Of a stretch of 64,000 nucleotides of DNA, positions 47,579 through 56,117 are shown piece by piece. Origin of the DNA: Enterobacter asburiae (lineage in GTDB: Bacteria; Pseudomonadota; Gammaproteobacteria; Enterobacterales; Enterobacteriaceae). The DNA is taken from contig NZ_JAKCMV010000025.1 of assembly GCF_021440515.1 (NCBI RefSeq), positions 1 to 64,000 on the forward strand. Direction: 5' to 3'. A program made the translations under genes and the position numbers. The notes beneath the pieces are model-generated. The model saw nothing but the letters and a program-made list of their open reading frames with translations, was not told the origin of the DNA and made no database searches. The stretch's first letter is position 1. The number at the start of each line of letters is the position of its first letter.

Positions 47579-49906
47579 TTGAGCACCTCAACGAAAACCA
47601 TTCTGACCGCCGCCCACTGGGGCCCGATGCTGGTCGAAACCGATGGCGAAAATGTCCTGTCGTCCCGCGGGGCACTGCCAACCCAACATCCCAACTCGCT
47701 GCAAACCGTGGTACGCGACCAGGTTCACAGCAAAACGCGCGTGCGCTGGCCGATGGTGCGTAAAGGCTTTCTGGCCTCGCCGGATAAACCGCAGGGGACG
47801 CGCGGGCAGGACGAGTTTGTCCGCGTAAGCTGGGATGATGCGCTCGCGCTTATCCATTCTCAGCACAAACGCATCCGTGAAACCTATGGCCCGTCGTCGA
47901 TATTCGCGGGCTCTTACGGCTGGCGTTCGAACGGCGTGCTGCACAAAGCCGCCACGCTGTTGCAGCGCTACATGAGCCTTGCCGGGGGCTATACCGGCCA
48001 TCTGGGGGATTATTCCACCGGCGCGGCGCAGGCCATCATGCCTTACGTGGTGGGTGGAAATGAGGTCTACCAGCAGCAGACCAGCTGGCCGCTGGTGCTG
48101 GAACACACCGACGTGGTGGTGCTCTGGAGCGCCAACCCGCTTAATACGCTGAAGATTGCGTGGAACGCCTCCGACGAGCAGGGAGTTTCGTACTTCGACG
48201 CGCTGCGTAAAAGCGGCAAACGCATTATCTGTATTGACCCGATGCGCTCCGAAACGATGGATTTCTTCGGCGACAGCGCCGAATGGATTGCGCCGCACAT
48301 GGGCACCGACGTGGCGATGATGCTCGGCATCGCCCACACCCTGATTGAAAACGGCTGGCAGGACGATGCGTTTCTGGCGCGCTGCACCAGTGGGTATGAG
48401 GTGTTTGCCGACTACGTTACCGGCAAAACCGACGGCGTGCCGAAAACGGCAGCGTGGGCGGCAGGGATCTGCGGCGTAGAGGCCGATAAAATTCGCGAAT
48501 TAGCGCAATTGTTCCACGAAAACACCACAATGCTGATGTCCGGGTGGGGAATGCAGCGCCAGCAGTTTGGCGAGCAGAAGCACTGGATGCTGGTCACGCT
48601 CGCCGCCATGCTGGGGCAGATTGGCACGCCGGGCGGCGGTTTTGGCCTTTCTTATCACTTTGCCAACGGCGGCAACCCAACCCGCAGAGCGGCGGTGCTG
48701 GCCTCGATGCAGGGCTCGGTGCAGAACGGCACCGATGCGGTGGAGAAGATCCCGGTGGCGCGTATCGTTGAAGCGCTGGAAAATCCCGGCGATTTTTATC
48801 AGCACAACGGCATGGACCGCCACTTCCCGGATATACGCTTCGTCTGGTGGGCGGGCGGCGCGAACTTCACCCATCATCAGGACACCAACCGCCTGATCCG
48901 CGCCTGGCAGAAGCCGGAGCTGGTGGTGATTTCCGAATGCTTTTGGACGGCGGCCGCGAAACACGCGGATATCGTCCTGCCTGCTACCACCTCGTTTGAA
49001 CGTAACGACCTCACCATGACCGGCGACTACAGCAACCAGCATATGGTGCCGATGAAGCGCGTCGTGGCGCCGCGCGACGAAGCGCGTGACGATCTGGAGG
49101 TGTTTGCCGATCTGAGCGAGCGCTGGAAAGCCGGCGGGCGCGAGCGCTTTATGGAAGGCAAAACCGATCTGCAATGGCTGGAAACCTTCTACCAGATTGC
49201 CGCACAGCGCGGCGAAGCGCAGGGGGTGACGCTGCCGCCGTTTGCCGACTTCTGGGAGGCGAACGAGATCCTCGAGATGCCGGAAAGCGAGCAGAACGCG
49301 CGGTTTGTCCGCTTCGCGGATTTCCGCCGAGATCCGCAGGGCCATCCGCTGAAAACCGAGAGCGGAAAAATCGTCATCCATAGCCAGCGCATCGCCAGCT
49401 TTGGCTACGCCGACTGCCCGCCGCATCCGAAATGGCTGGAGCCGGACGAGTGGCACGGCAACGCGCAGCCGCAGCAGCTTCAGGTGCTCTCTGCCCACCC
49501 GGCGCATCGTTTGCACAGCCAGCTCAACTACTCCTCTTTACGCGAGTCCTATGCGGTGGCCGGGCGCGAGCCGATTACGCTGCACACCGACGATGCGAAA
49601 GCGCGGGGCATTGCGGATGGCGACCTGGTGCGGGTCTGGAACGCGCGCGGGCAGGTGCTGGCCGGGGCAGTGGTGAGCGACGGCATCCGGCCTGGCGTGA
49701 TCTGTATTCACCAGGGGGCATGGCCCGATCTGGAGCCGGGCGAGGGCGGGATCTGTAAAAACGGCGCGGTGAACGTGTTAACCAAAGATCTCCCCAGCTC
49801 GAAGCTGGGGAATGGCTGCGCGGGAAATACGGCGCTGGCGTGGGTCGAGAAGTATCAGGGGCCAGAGCTGACGCTTACGGCGTTTGATCCGCCTGCCAGC
49901 TCATGA
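47579..49906 (+). CDS. bisC: biotin sulfoxide reductase (molybdoenzyme)
   Basis: This 775-residue molybdopterin oxidoreductase of the DMSO reductase family reduces biotin and methionine sulfoxides in the cytoplasm. I place the start at TTG 47579: AGGAG stands 8 bp before it, and the product (M)[15 protein letters not shown] fits the E. coli N-terminus, while no suitable ATG exists. The Mo-ligand serine region is [12 protein letters not shown]. Cofactor motifs [11 protein letters not shown] and [12 protein letters not shown] are present. There is no Tat signal, consistent with a cytoplasmic enzyme. Its last 32 bp overlap convergent yiaC. Confidence 0.93.
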   Translation: MSTSTKTILTAAHWGPMLVETDGENVLSSRGALPTQHPNSLQTVVRDQVHSKTRVRWPMVRKGFLASPDKPQGTRGQDEFVRVSWDDALALIHSQHKRIRETYGPSSIFAGSYGWRSNGVLHKAATLLQRYMSLAGGYTGHLGDYSTGAAQAIMPYVVGGNEVYQQQTSWPLVLEHTDVVVLWSANPLNTLKIAWNASDEQGVSYFDALRKSGKRIICIDPMRSETMDFFGDSAEWIAPHMGTDVAMMLGIAHTLIENGWQDDAFLARCTSGYEVFADYVTGKTDGVPKTAAWAAGICGVEADKIRELAQLFHENTTMLMSGWGMQRQQFGEQKHWMLVTLAAMLGQIGTPGGGFGLSYHFANGGNPTRRAAVLASMQGSVQNGTDAVEKIPVARIVEALENPGDFYQHNGMDRHFPDIRFVWWAGGANFTHHQDTNRLIRAWQKPELVVISECFWTAAAKHADIVLPATTSFERNDLTMTGDYSNQHMVPMKRVVAPRDEARDDLEVFADLSERWKAGGRERFMEGKTDLQWLETFYQIAAQRGEAQGVTLPPFADFWEANEILEMPESEQNARFVRFADFRRDPQGHPLKTESGKIVIHSQRIASFGYADCPPHPKWLEPDEWHGNAQPQQLQVLSAHPAHRLHSQLNYSSLRESYAVAGREPITLHTDDAKARGIADGDLVRVWNARGQVLAGAVVSDGIRPGVICIHQGAWPDLEPGEGGICKNGAVNVLTKDLPSSKLGNGCAGNTALAWVEKYQGPELTLTAFDPPASS

Positions 49907-50315
49907 TCCACGTCGGGTGTTGGGTATCATCCTGCCAGGCGCTGTCTTCAATGCGAAAGCCCTGCGCGTGGTAGAAATTCACCGCCCGGACGTTTTTCTG
50001 GTACACCTCAAGGGTTAGCCAGTCGTAGCGCTGCTGGACAAAATTCAGCAGCGCGCGCCCAATTCCTTTCCCGATGTACGCCGGGGCGACGAACAGCGCG
50101 CCGACAAACTGCGACTGCATCACGCTGACAAATCCCCGCAGGCATCCGTTCTCTTCCCAGACCCAGGTTTCGGCGGACGGGAGATACACCTCGCGCACCA
50201 GGCTCTCGTTCTCTTTCCAGTATCCCGGATCGATAAACGGATGCGCCTCGGTGGTGCTTTCCAGCCACAGGCTCAGTAACGGCGCGGTGTTCTCACTTTC
50301 CCATTTGCGGATCAT
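49875..50315 (-). CDS. yiaC: GNAT acetyltransferase YiaC
   Basis: This 146-residue GNAT-fold enzyme has acetyl-CoA motif [15 protein letters not shown] (about residues 75-90) and family C-terminus TWIMSW. E. coli YiaC is a protein lysine acetyltransferase. The start [14 protein letters not shown] gives the E. coli length; a 14-residue extension into tag is unlikely. It overlaps tag by 23 bp upstream, implying co-transcription, and bisC by 32 bp at the convergent end. Confidence 0.9.
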   Translation of the reverse strand: MIRKWESENTAPLLSLWLESTTEAHPFIDPGYWKENESLVREVYLPSAETWVWEENGCLRGFVSVMQSQFVGALFVAPAYIGKGIGRALLNFVQQRYDWLTLEVYQKNVRAVNFYHAQGFRIEDSAWQDDTQHPTWIMSWQADQTP

Positions 50316-50874
50316 CAACGCCCCCGGGGTGACAGAAACAGCCTGTGATATGGTCATTCACCAGCCCACAGGCCTGCATAAAGGAGTAACAGATGGTGGT
50401 GCCTACAAACTTAAACCCTTTCTTCTTCAGCGCCTTAGAGAGGGCGTCCGACGCGGGCGTGGAGGTGGGGATGTCGGCGAGCGTGGCCGCCTGGGTCACC
50501 TTCGGCGTGTTGTCCACGAACGACCAGACGAACGATGAAAAGGGCTCGCCGTTCTGCTCCATCGCCAGATAGGCGCGGGCGTTGCCGATAATCGCCTGGA
50601 TCTTGCCGCGATGGCGGATAATCCCGGCGTCGAGCACCAGCCGTTCGACATCCTCGTCGGTCATCGCCGCGACCTTCACCGGATCAAACTGATGGAAGGC
50701 CGCGCGGTAGTTTTCGCGCTTCTTCAGTACGGTGATCCACGACAGGCCCGCCTGCTGCCCCTCAAGGCAGATCATCTCAAAGAGCTTTTGCCCCTCTCTT
50801 TGCGCCACGCCCCACTCGCGATCGTGGTAGTCGATATAAAGCTGATCCTGGCTTACCCAGCCGCAACGTTGCAT
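50293..50874 (-). CDS. tag: 3-methyladenine DNA glycosylase I
   Basis: This constitutive base-excision glycosylase removes 3-methyladenine. The 193-residue protein has zinc ligands recognisable as Cys4 (MQRCGW), His17 (DYHDREWG) and the C-terminal His/Cys in NDHITGCFCHPGG. The helix-hairpin-helix-like centre is LVLDAGIIRHRGKIQAI. The C-terminal tail is a little longer than in E. coli (187). It is followed by yiaC in an overlapping operon. Confidence 0.96.
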   Translation of the reverse strand: MQRCGWVSQDQLYIDYHDREWGVAQREGQKLFEMICLEGQQAGLSWITVLKKRENYRAAFHQFDPVKVAAMTDEDVERLVLDAGIIRHRGKIQAIIGNARAYLAMEQNGEPFSSFVWSFVDNTPKVTQAATLADIPTSTPASDALSKALKKKGFKFVGTTICYSFMQACGLVNDHITGCFCHPGGVDDPQMGK

Positions 50875-50924
50875 AGGTTATCTCCCTTATTGATACTGAA
50901 TCGAAAATTTTCAATCTGTCAGGC

Positions 50925-50953
50925 TTGACGTGTCTTTCAAAGAGACAATAGTT
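50925..50953 (+). promoter_or_regulatory. possible yhjY promoter
   Basis: TTGACG (50925-50930), 17-bp spacer, then ATAGTT (50948-50953). It would give a leader of about 95 nt before yhjY. Confidence 0.35.
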
Positions 50954-51055
50954 AATACAGGGTCATAACTCTGCGTCTTCGGGTATATAAGCCCTTAAAC
51001 CTCTTCCAGACAACGACAAATATCGCCGAATTCGGCTCTTTCTGGAGTCGCTTTG

Positions 51056-51760
51056 ATGATGATAAAAAAAATCAGTGGTCGCCATGCCGTTTTGGGCCTG
51101 GTGGGTGTTTCAGCCTGTTTGCTTTTTGATACCGCAGCATTCGCCTGGCAACAGGAATATATCGTTTCAGATGCGCAAAGTAATACGGCAGAACGTTATA
51201 CATGGGACGCCGATCACCAACCACGTTACGAAGATATTCTCGCGGAGCGGATCAACTCTGCGCAGAATACGGCCGGGTTCGCGCTGAATCTTCCTTCAGA
51301 TACCGCGCCTGACGTGCCCGGCGGCATGAGCGTGGGCTGGAATTTTCCGCTGTCGGGTCACACCACCACCGGGCCGGTAGTGGCGTGGCGCTATGACGGC
51401 AGCGCGCCGAATATGTACAACGAATTTGGCGATACCGCGACCACGCAATCCCTGACCGATCCGCTCTGGCACGCGAGCGTTAGCTCGCTGGGCTGGCGTG
51501 TGGATACGCAATACGGCGGCGTGCGCCCCTGGGCGCAGATCAGCTATAACCAGCAGTTTGGCGAAAATCAGTGGAAATCGCAGTCCGGCATGTCCACGTC
51601 CCCCGCGCCGATGCAATACGGCAACTGGATGGACGTGACCGTGGGCGCGGATATGCTGCTTTACCCGCGTATGGCGGCCTACGCCTCGTTATCTCAGGCG
51701 GACAGCCCTACCACCGGAGAGGACATGCTGTATACCCTCGGCGTCAGCGCCAAATTTTAG
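51056..51760 (+). CDS. yhjY: autotransporter-barrel-like outer membrane protein YhjY
   Basis: This 234-residue precursor has a signal peptide (about residues 1-31, cut near AFA-WQQEY) and a mature part with alternating beta-strand pattern ending in Phe (TLGVSAKF), as in outer membrane barrels. It corresponds to E. coli YhjY, which is annotated as an autotransporter-domain or lipase-like protein without proof. The ATG at 51056 follows GGAG; a TTG one codon earlier is possible. Confidence 0.85.
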   Translation: MMIKKISGRHAVLGLVGVSACLLFDTAAFAWQQEYIVSDAQSNTAERYTWDADHQPRYEDILAERINSAQNTAGFALNLPSDTAPDVPGGMSVGWNFPLSGHTTTGPVVAWRYDGSAPNMYNEFGDTATTQSLTDPLWHASVSSLGWRVDTQYGGVRPWAQISYNQQFGENQWKSQSGMSTSPAPMQYGNWMDVTVGADMLLYPRMAAYASLSQADSPTTGEDMLYTLGVSAKF

Positions 51761-51863
51761 GGGTGTCGCTTTTTTCAACGTTGCGATAACATATTTAACA
51801 CAATGACCACCGGGGTTGCAGCGATAGTGGCTACTAACTTATGGTCGATTTGTTCCCCGGCAA

Positions 51864-51915
51864 GGTCATTCATTCCTGATTCCAGGCATTTCATTCCGTT
51901 TCTCCTGCACTTCAT
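51864..51915 (+). promoter_or_regulatory. three direct YpdB/PyrR boxes upstream of yhjX
   Basis: GGTCATTCAT (51864-51873), GGCATTTCAT (51885-51894) and TGCACTTCAT (51906-51915) are separated by exactly 11 bp each, a 21-bp period. The middle box is identical to the published E. coli YpdB (PyrR) binding motif GGCATTTCAT-N11-GGCATTTCAT in the yhjX promoter. The yhjX ATG is 82 bp downstream. Confidence 0.85.
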
Positions 51916-51996
51916 GCCGTTTTCCTCCTCTGCTGTAAGGTTTTGTTTATCGTAGTCCTCAGCGAATTTCTTACTTTCTCTTGCAGGACAACTGCC

Positions 51997-53199
51997 ATGA
52001 ACACATCAACATACAACCGCACTCGCTGGCTGACCCTTATCGGCACCATCGTGACCCAGTTTGCGCTGGGTTCGGTCTACACCTGGAGCCTGTTTAACAG
52101 CGCGCTGTCCGATAAGCTCGATGCTCCGGTCAGCCAGATCGCGTTTTCGTTCGGCCTGCTGAGCTTAGGGCTGGCGATTTCCTCGTCCATCGCGGGTAAA
52201 TTACAGGAACGTTTTGGCGTTAAGCGCGTCACCATGGCCTCCGGCATTCTGTTAGGCGTGGGCTTCTTCCTGACGGCACACTCCAGCAACCTGATGATGC
52301 TGTGGCTGAGCGCCGGGGTGCTGGTGGGGCTGGCAGACGGCGCGGGCTACCTGTTAACCCTGTCGAACTGCGTGAAATGGTTCCCGGAGCGTAAGGGGTT
52401 GATTTCGGCATTTGCCATCGGCTCTTACGGCCTGGGCAGCCTCGGCTTCAAGTTTATCGACTCCCACCTGCTGGCGTCCGTTGGCCTTGAAAAAACCTTC
52501 ATGATCTGGGGCGCCATCGTGCTGGTGATGATCCTGTTTGGTGCGACGCTGATGAAAGATGCACCGCAGCAGGAGGTGAAATCGGTTAACGGCGTGATGG
52601 AAAATGACTTCACCCTGGCGCAGTCCATGCGTAAACCGCAGTACTGGATGCTGGCGGTAATGTTCCTGACGGCCTGCATGAGCGGTCTGTATGTGATTGG
52701 CGTGGCGAAAGATATCGCGCAGGGGATGGTGAAACTGGATGCGATGACGGCGGCTAACGCGGTGACCGTGATCTCTATCGCCAACCTGTCCGGCCGTCTG
52801 GTGCTGGGGATCCTCTCCGATAAAATCGCCCGTATACGCGTCATTACGCTGGGGCAGGTGGTATCGCTGGTGGGGATGGCCGCGCTGCTCTTTGCGCCGC
52901 TGAACGAAGCAACCTTCTTCGCCGCGATTGCCTGCGTGGCCTTCAACTTCGGCGGTACGATCACCGTCTTCCCGTCGCTGGTCAGCGAATTCTTCGGCCT
53001 GAACAACCTGGCGAAAAACTACGGCGTTATCTATTTAGGCTTCGGTATCGGCAGTATTTGCGGCTCGCTGATTGCCTCTCTGTTTGGCGGATTCTACGTG
53101 ACCTTCTGCGTCATATTCGCCCTGCTAATAATTTCCCTGGCGCTGTCCACGACAATTCGCCAGCCGCAGCGCGACGTGTTCAACGAGGCGCACGCATAA
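51997..53199 (+). CDS. yhjX: OFA-family MFS transporter YhjX, pyruvate-induced
   Basis: This 400-residue, 12-segment major facilitator of the oxalate/formate antiporter family (N-terminal FALGSVYTWSLFN, loop motif KLQERFGVKRVTMAS) is collinear with E. coli YhjX. In E. coli it is induced by external pyruvate through the YpdAB (PyrSR) two-component system, and the matching operator is present here. Transport substrate is not firmly established; pyruvate has been suggested. The ATG at 51997 is preferred to one 18 codons upstream. Confidence 0.95.
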   Translation: MNTSTYNRTRWLTLIGTIVTQFALGSVYTWSLFNSALSDKLDAPVSQIAFSFGLLSLGLAISSSIAGKLQERFGVKRVTMASGILLGVGFFLTAHSSNLMMLWLSAGVLVGLADGAGYLLTLSNCVKWFPERKGLISAFAIGSYGLGSLGFKFIDSHLLASVGLEKTFMIWGAIVLVMILFGATLMKDAPQQEVKSVNGVMENDFTLAQSMRKPQYWMLAVMFLTACMSGLYVIGVAKDIAQGMVKLDAMTAANAVTVISIANLSGRLVLGILSDKIARIRVITLGQVVSLVGMAALLFAPLNEATFFAAIACVAFNFGGTITVFPSLVSEFFGLNNLAKNYGVIYLGFGIGSICGSLIASLFGGFYVTFCVIFALLIISLALSTTIRQPQRDVFNEAHA

Positions 53200-53218
53200 T
53201 CCCTTTCTCCTGTATTCA

Positions 53219-53247
53219 GAAAAGGCCGGATGTCCGGCCTTTTTTAT
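53219..53247 (+). terminator. Rho-independent terminator of yhjX
   Basis: AAAAGGCCGGA-TG-TCCGGCCTTTTTTA: strong stem with T tail. Confidence 0.92.
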
Positions 53248-53470
53248 GTCTGTCAAACAGCGATTTAGTTGAAAATGTACGCATCAGGAATTGATTTTTT
53301 GTAAATAACTGTTCCGATCACATTCTCTGCTGCCACTTTTTTGCTTCCCTGTGGTCTACTGACCACGCTTGTAGACGTTTCTTAGAACGATTCCCTGAGC
53401 GAATATTTAATCTGTCCACCTCTTCTCCAGAGGTAGGCGGTGTTACCGTCCCTTTGTCCGGGTAGCTTGC

Positions 53471-55162
53471 ATGAAATACATTAAATCGATGGCGCAACAA
53501 AAGCTCTGCTTTTTGCTGGCGTTGTACATCGGCCTGTTTATGAATGGCGCAGTTTTTTTCCGTCGGTTTGACGGTTACGCGCAGGATTTTACCGTCTGGA
53601 AAGGAATTGCAGCGGTTGTCGAACTGGTCGCTGCTGTACTGGTCACCTTCTTCTTGTTCCGTATTCTCTCTTTGTTTGGCCGCCGCGTATGGCGATTGCT
53701 GGCGACCCTGGTCGTGCTGTTCTCGGCTGGCGCCAGCTATTACATGACCTTTATGAACGTGGTTATCGGCTACGGCATTATTGCCTCGGTGATGACCACG
53801 GATATCGATCTCTCGAAAGAGGTCGTTGGCCTGCACTTTATTCTCTGGCTGGTGGCGGTAAGCGCGCTGCCGCTGCTGCTCATCTGGAGTAACCGTTGCC
53901 GCTATACGCTGGTGCATCAGATCCGCACGCCGGGTAAACGTTTCAGAAGCGTGGCGGTGGTGCTGGTTGCCGGGCTGCTGGTCTGGGGGCCGATTCGCCT
54001 GCTGGACGTGAAGCAAAAGTATGACGAGCGCACCTCCGGCGTGGATATGCCGAGCTACGGCGGCGTGGTGGCGAACTCCTATCTGCCTTCCAACTGGATC
54101 TCCGCGCTGGGCCTCTACGCCTGGGCGCAGGTGGATGAGTCGTCAGATAACAAATCGCTGATGAATCCGGCGAAGAAATTTACCTATGTCGCCCCGAAAG
54201 ATATCGATGATACCTACGTCGTCTTTATTATCGGTGAAACCACCCGCTGGGATCACATGGGGATTCTGGGCTATGACCGAGACACCACGCCGAAGCTGGC
54301 GCAGGAGAAAAACCTGATCGCCTATCGCGGCTACTCCTGCGACACGGCGACCAAGCTCTCGTTGCGCTGTATGTTCGTGCGTGAGGGCGGGGCGAGCGAT
54401 AACCCGCAGCGTACCCTGAAAGAGCAGAACGTCTTCTCGGTGCTGCATCAGCTCGGGTTTAGCTCTGACCTCTATGCGATGCAAAGCGAAATGTGGTTCT
54501 ACAGCAATACCATGGCTCAGAACATCGCCTACCGTGAGCAAATCGGTGCGGAGCCGCGCAACCGTGGCAAATCGGTTGATGACATGCTGCTGATCGACGA
54601 GATGAAAGTCTCTCTGAACGGAAATCCGGACGGGAAGCACCTGATCATCCTGCACACCAAAGGGTCGCACTTTAACTATACGCAGCGTTACCCGCGCAGC
54701 TTCGCGAAGTGGACGCCAGAGTGTGTGGGTGTAGACAAAGACTGTACTAAAGAGGAGTTAGTTAACTCCTTCGATAACTCGGTGACCTACGTTGACCACT
54801 TTATTGACAGCGTGATTGACCAGGTGCGCGATAAGAAAGCGATCGTGTTTTATGCGTCCGACCACGGTGAGTCGATCAACGAGTTCGAGCACCTGCACGG
54901 TACGCCGCGCAAGATGGCGCCGCCAGAGCAGTTCCGCGTGCCGATGATGGTGTGGATGTCTGACAAGTATCTGGCCGAGCCTGACAAGGCGCAGATGTTT
55001 GCCCATCTGAAGAAAGAGGCCGATATGAAGGTGCCGCGCCGCCACGTTGAGCTGTATGACACCATTTTAGGCTGCCTGGGTTATACCTCACCGGACGGTG
55101 GGATTAACGAAAACAACAACTGGTGTAAGCTCCCTGACAGCACCGGCAAAGCCGCGCAGTAG
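53471..55162 (+). CDS. eptB: Kdo phosphoethanolamine transferase EptB
   Basis: This inner membrane enzyme transfers phosphoethanolamine to the outer Kdo of LPS. The 563-residue protein has five N-terminal membrane segments (to about residue 180), then a periplasmic alkaline-phosphatase-fold domain with GETTRWD (metal-binding Glu256), nucleophile Thr294 in SCDTATKLSLRC, and YASDHGES metal ligands. It has E. coli length. In E. coli it is controlled by sigma E and the sRNA MgrR; I did not locate those sites. It is upstream of tRNA-Pro and dpp as in E. coli. Confidence 0.96.
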   Translation: MKYIKSMAQQKLCFLLALYIGLFMNGAVFFRRFDGYAQDFTVWKGIAAVVELVAAVLVTFFLFRILSLFGRRVWRLLATLVVLFSAGASYYMTFMNVVIGYGIIASVMTTDIDLSKEVVGLHFILWLVAVSALPLLLIWSNRCRYTLVHQIRTPGKRFRSVAVVLVAGLLVWGPIRLLDVKQKYDERTSGVDMPSYGGVVANSYLPSNWISALGLYAWAQVDESSDNKSLMNPAKKFTYVAPKDIDDTYVVFIIGETTRWDHMGILGYDRDTTPKLAQEKNLIAYRGYSCDTATKLSLRCMFVREGGASDNPQRTLKEQNVFSVLHQLGFSSDLYAMQSEMWFYSNTMAQNIAYREQIGAEPRNRGKSVDDMLLIDEMKVSLNGNPDGKHLIILHTKGSHFNYTQRYPRSFAKWTPECVGVDKDCTKEELVNSFDNSVTYVDHFIDSVIDQVRDKKAIVFYASDHGESINEFEHLHGTPRKMAPPEQFRVPMMVWMSDKYLAEPDKAQMFAHLKKEADMKVPRRHVELYDTILGCLGYTSPDGGINENNNWCKLPDSTGKAAQ

Positions 55163-55212
55163 GGCGTATGGCGAGTTTCTCACCAGTTGAATGGCTTTTT
55201 TAATTTAAGGGA

Positions 55213-55241
55213 TTGACGGGGGCGCACCTCAGCAGTAAGAT
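55213..55241 (+). promoter_or_regulatory. tRNA-Pro promoter
   Basis: TTGACG, a 17-bp spacer and TAAGAT give a start about 6 bp before the mature tRNA end. A GC-rich stretch after the -10 box (GCGCTCCGC) is typical of stringently controlled stable RNA promoters. Confidence 0.8.
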
Positions 55242-55253
55242 GCGCTCCGCATT

Positions 55254-55330
55254 CGGCGAGTAGCGCAGCTTGGTAGCGCAACTGGTTTGGGACCAGTGGG
55301 TCGGAGGTTCGAATCCTCTCTCGCCGACCA
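55254..55330 (+). tRNA. tRNA-Pro, anticodon TGG
   Basis: A 77-nt cloverleaf with encoded CCA. The anticodon arm ACTGG-TTTGGGA-CCAGT gives TGG, the T arm is GGAGGTTCGAATCCTC, and the acceptor stem CGGCGAG pairs with CTCGCCG. The sequence corresponds to E. coli proM rather than to proK (CGG), although the eptB-dppA location is that of proK. Confidence 0.97.
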
Positions 55331-55336
55331 CATTCG

Positions 55337-55368
55337 AAACCCTGCTCTTTTGAGCAGGGTTTTTTGCC
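55337..55368 (+). terminator. terminator directly after tRNA-Pro
   Basis: AACCCTGCTC-TTTT-GAGCAGGGTTTTTTGC: strong hairpin with a six-T tail, 6 bp after the CCA end. Confidence 0.92.
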
Positions 55369-55401
55369 TCTGAAGTCAAGAGGATGAGAATCTCCGGGGA
55401 A

Positions 55402-55501
55402 GGAGGTTCGACCCGAGCGAAGCGAGGGAACGTTGCTTTAGCAACGGCCCGAAGGGCGAGCCACGCAGTGGCGAGTCACCCTCTCTCGCCGACCACATTC
55501 G
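55402..55501 (+). repeat. split duplicate of the tRNA-Pro 3' end with an inserted hairpin cluster
   Basis: GGAGGTTCGA (55402-55411) and CCTCTCTCGCCGACCACATT (55480-55499) repeat the tRNA T-arm and 3' end including CCA and 7 bp of flank. Between them is about 68 bp of unrelated sequence with three small hairpins: CGTTGC-TTTA-GCAACG (55431-55446), GCCC-GAA-GGGC (55447-55457) and CCAC-GCA-GTGG (55461-55471). It resembles, in concept, the tRNA-3'-end repeats of the E. coli tyrT operon. Confidence 0.8.
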
Positions 55502-55504
55502 ATA

Positions 55505-55536
55505 AAAAGGGCTAACCGCAAGGTTAGCCCTTTTTG
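55505..55536 (+). terminator. second terminator after the tRNA remnant
   Basis: AAAAGGGCTAACC-GCAA-GGTTAGCCCTTTTTGC: a 10-bp or longer stem with T tail. Confidence 0.88.
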
Positions 55537-55915
55537 CATTATGGCGTTAGCCAGCCTGATTAACCAAAATGCCCCTTTGCCCCGTTTCACCCTGCCTGTT
55601 AACGCTTTTGTGACATTATCCATTGTATTTTTTTATATATGGTTTGATCTTTTTTCGCGTTGCTTATGGTTAACCTCAGCATTTTTCGCTGTGCGTTTTA
55701 ACGTTCGTGGAATTTAGTGCTCAGATTATCACCATTAATTAAGAAAATTCACCCAATCTGAATAAAAGTTAATCACTGGATGTTGCAAAATATTAAGAGA
55801 TTTGTGCTGCAACATGGCGAGTAGCATAAATTTCCCTGCTGAAAACTGGCGCCCTGAGTTTTTTTAATCTTTGTTTGCTGTTTCTCACACTCCACGTAAA
55901 TCCCCGTCACCTGTA
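55537..55915. other. intergenic region upstream of the dpp promoter
   Basis: AT-rich, about 380 bp, with no credible gene. A small minus-strand frame near the tRNA terminator is not supported by any ribosome site. Confidence 0.5.
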
Positions 55916-55944
55916 TTGACGTTTTCACATTCTGTTGACAGATT
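55916..55944 (+). promoter_or_regulatory. dppA promoter
   Basis: TTGACG (55916-55921), a 17-bp spacer and CAGATT (55939-55944). The start would be near 55951, giving a leader of about 167 nt, in line with the long dppA leader known in E. coli. Confidence 0.6.
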
Positions 55945-56080
55945 GTAGGGCACGAGGGGCATTTCAGGGAGGATCTGCGCTGCAACTCAAACGCTCTTCT
56001 GAAAGGATTCTCCATCCCTTTAACGCCTTCGGGCAGCTCCGACCGGACCGGGTAAAAAATAAATAAAGGTCAGGCGGCGT

Positions 56081-56103
56081 AACACAACAAAGCAAAACAT
56101 CAC
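56081..56103 (+). promoter_or_regulatory. C/A-rich GcvB sRNA target in the dppA leader
   Basis: AACACAACAAAGCAAAACAT lies just before the ribosome site (GGAG at 56107-56110). E. coli and Salmonella GcvB use a G/U-rich region to pair with such C/A-rich stretches and repress dppA. The pairing here is inferred from that precedent. Confidence 0.65.
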
Positions 56104-56117
56104 ATTGGAGCAGAATA

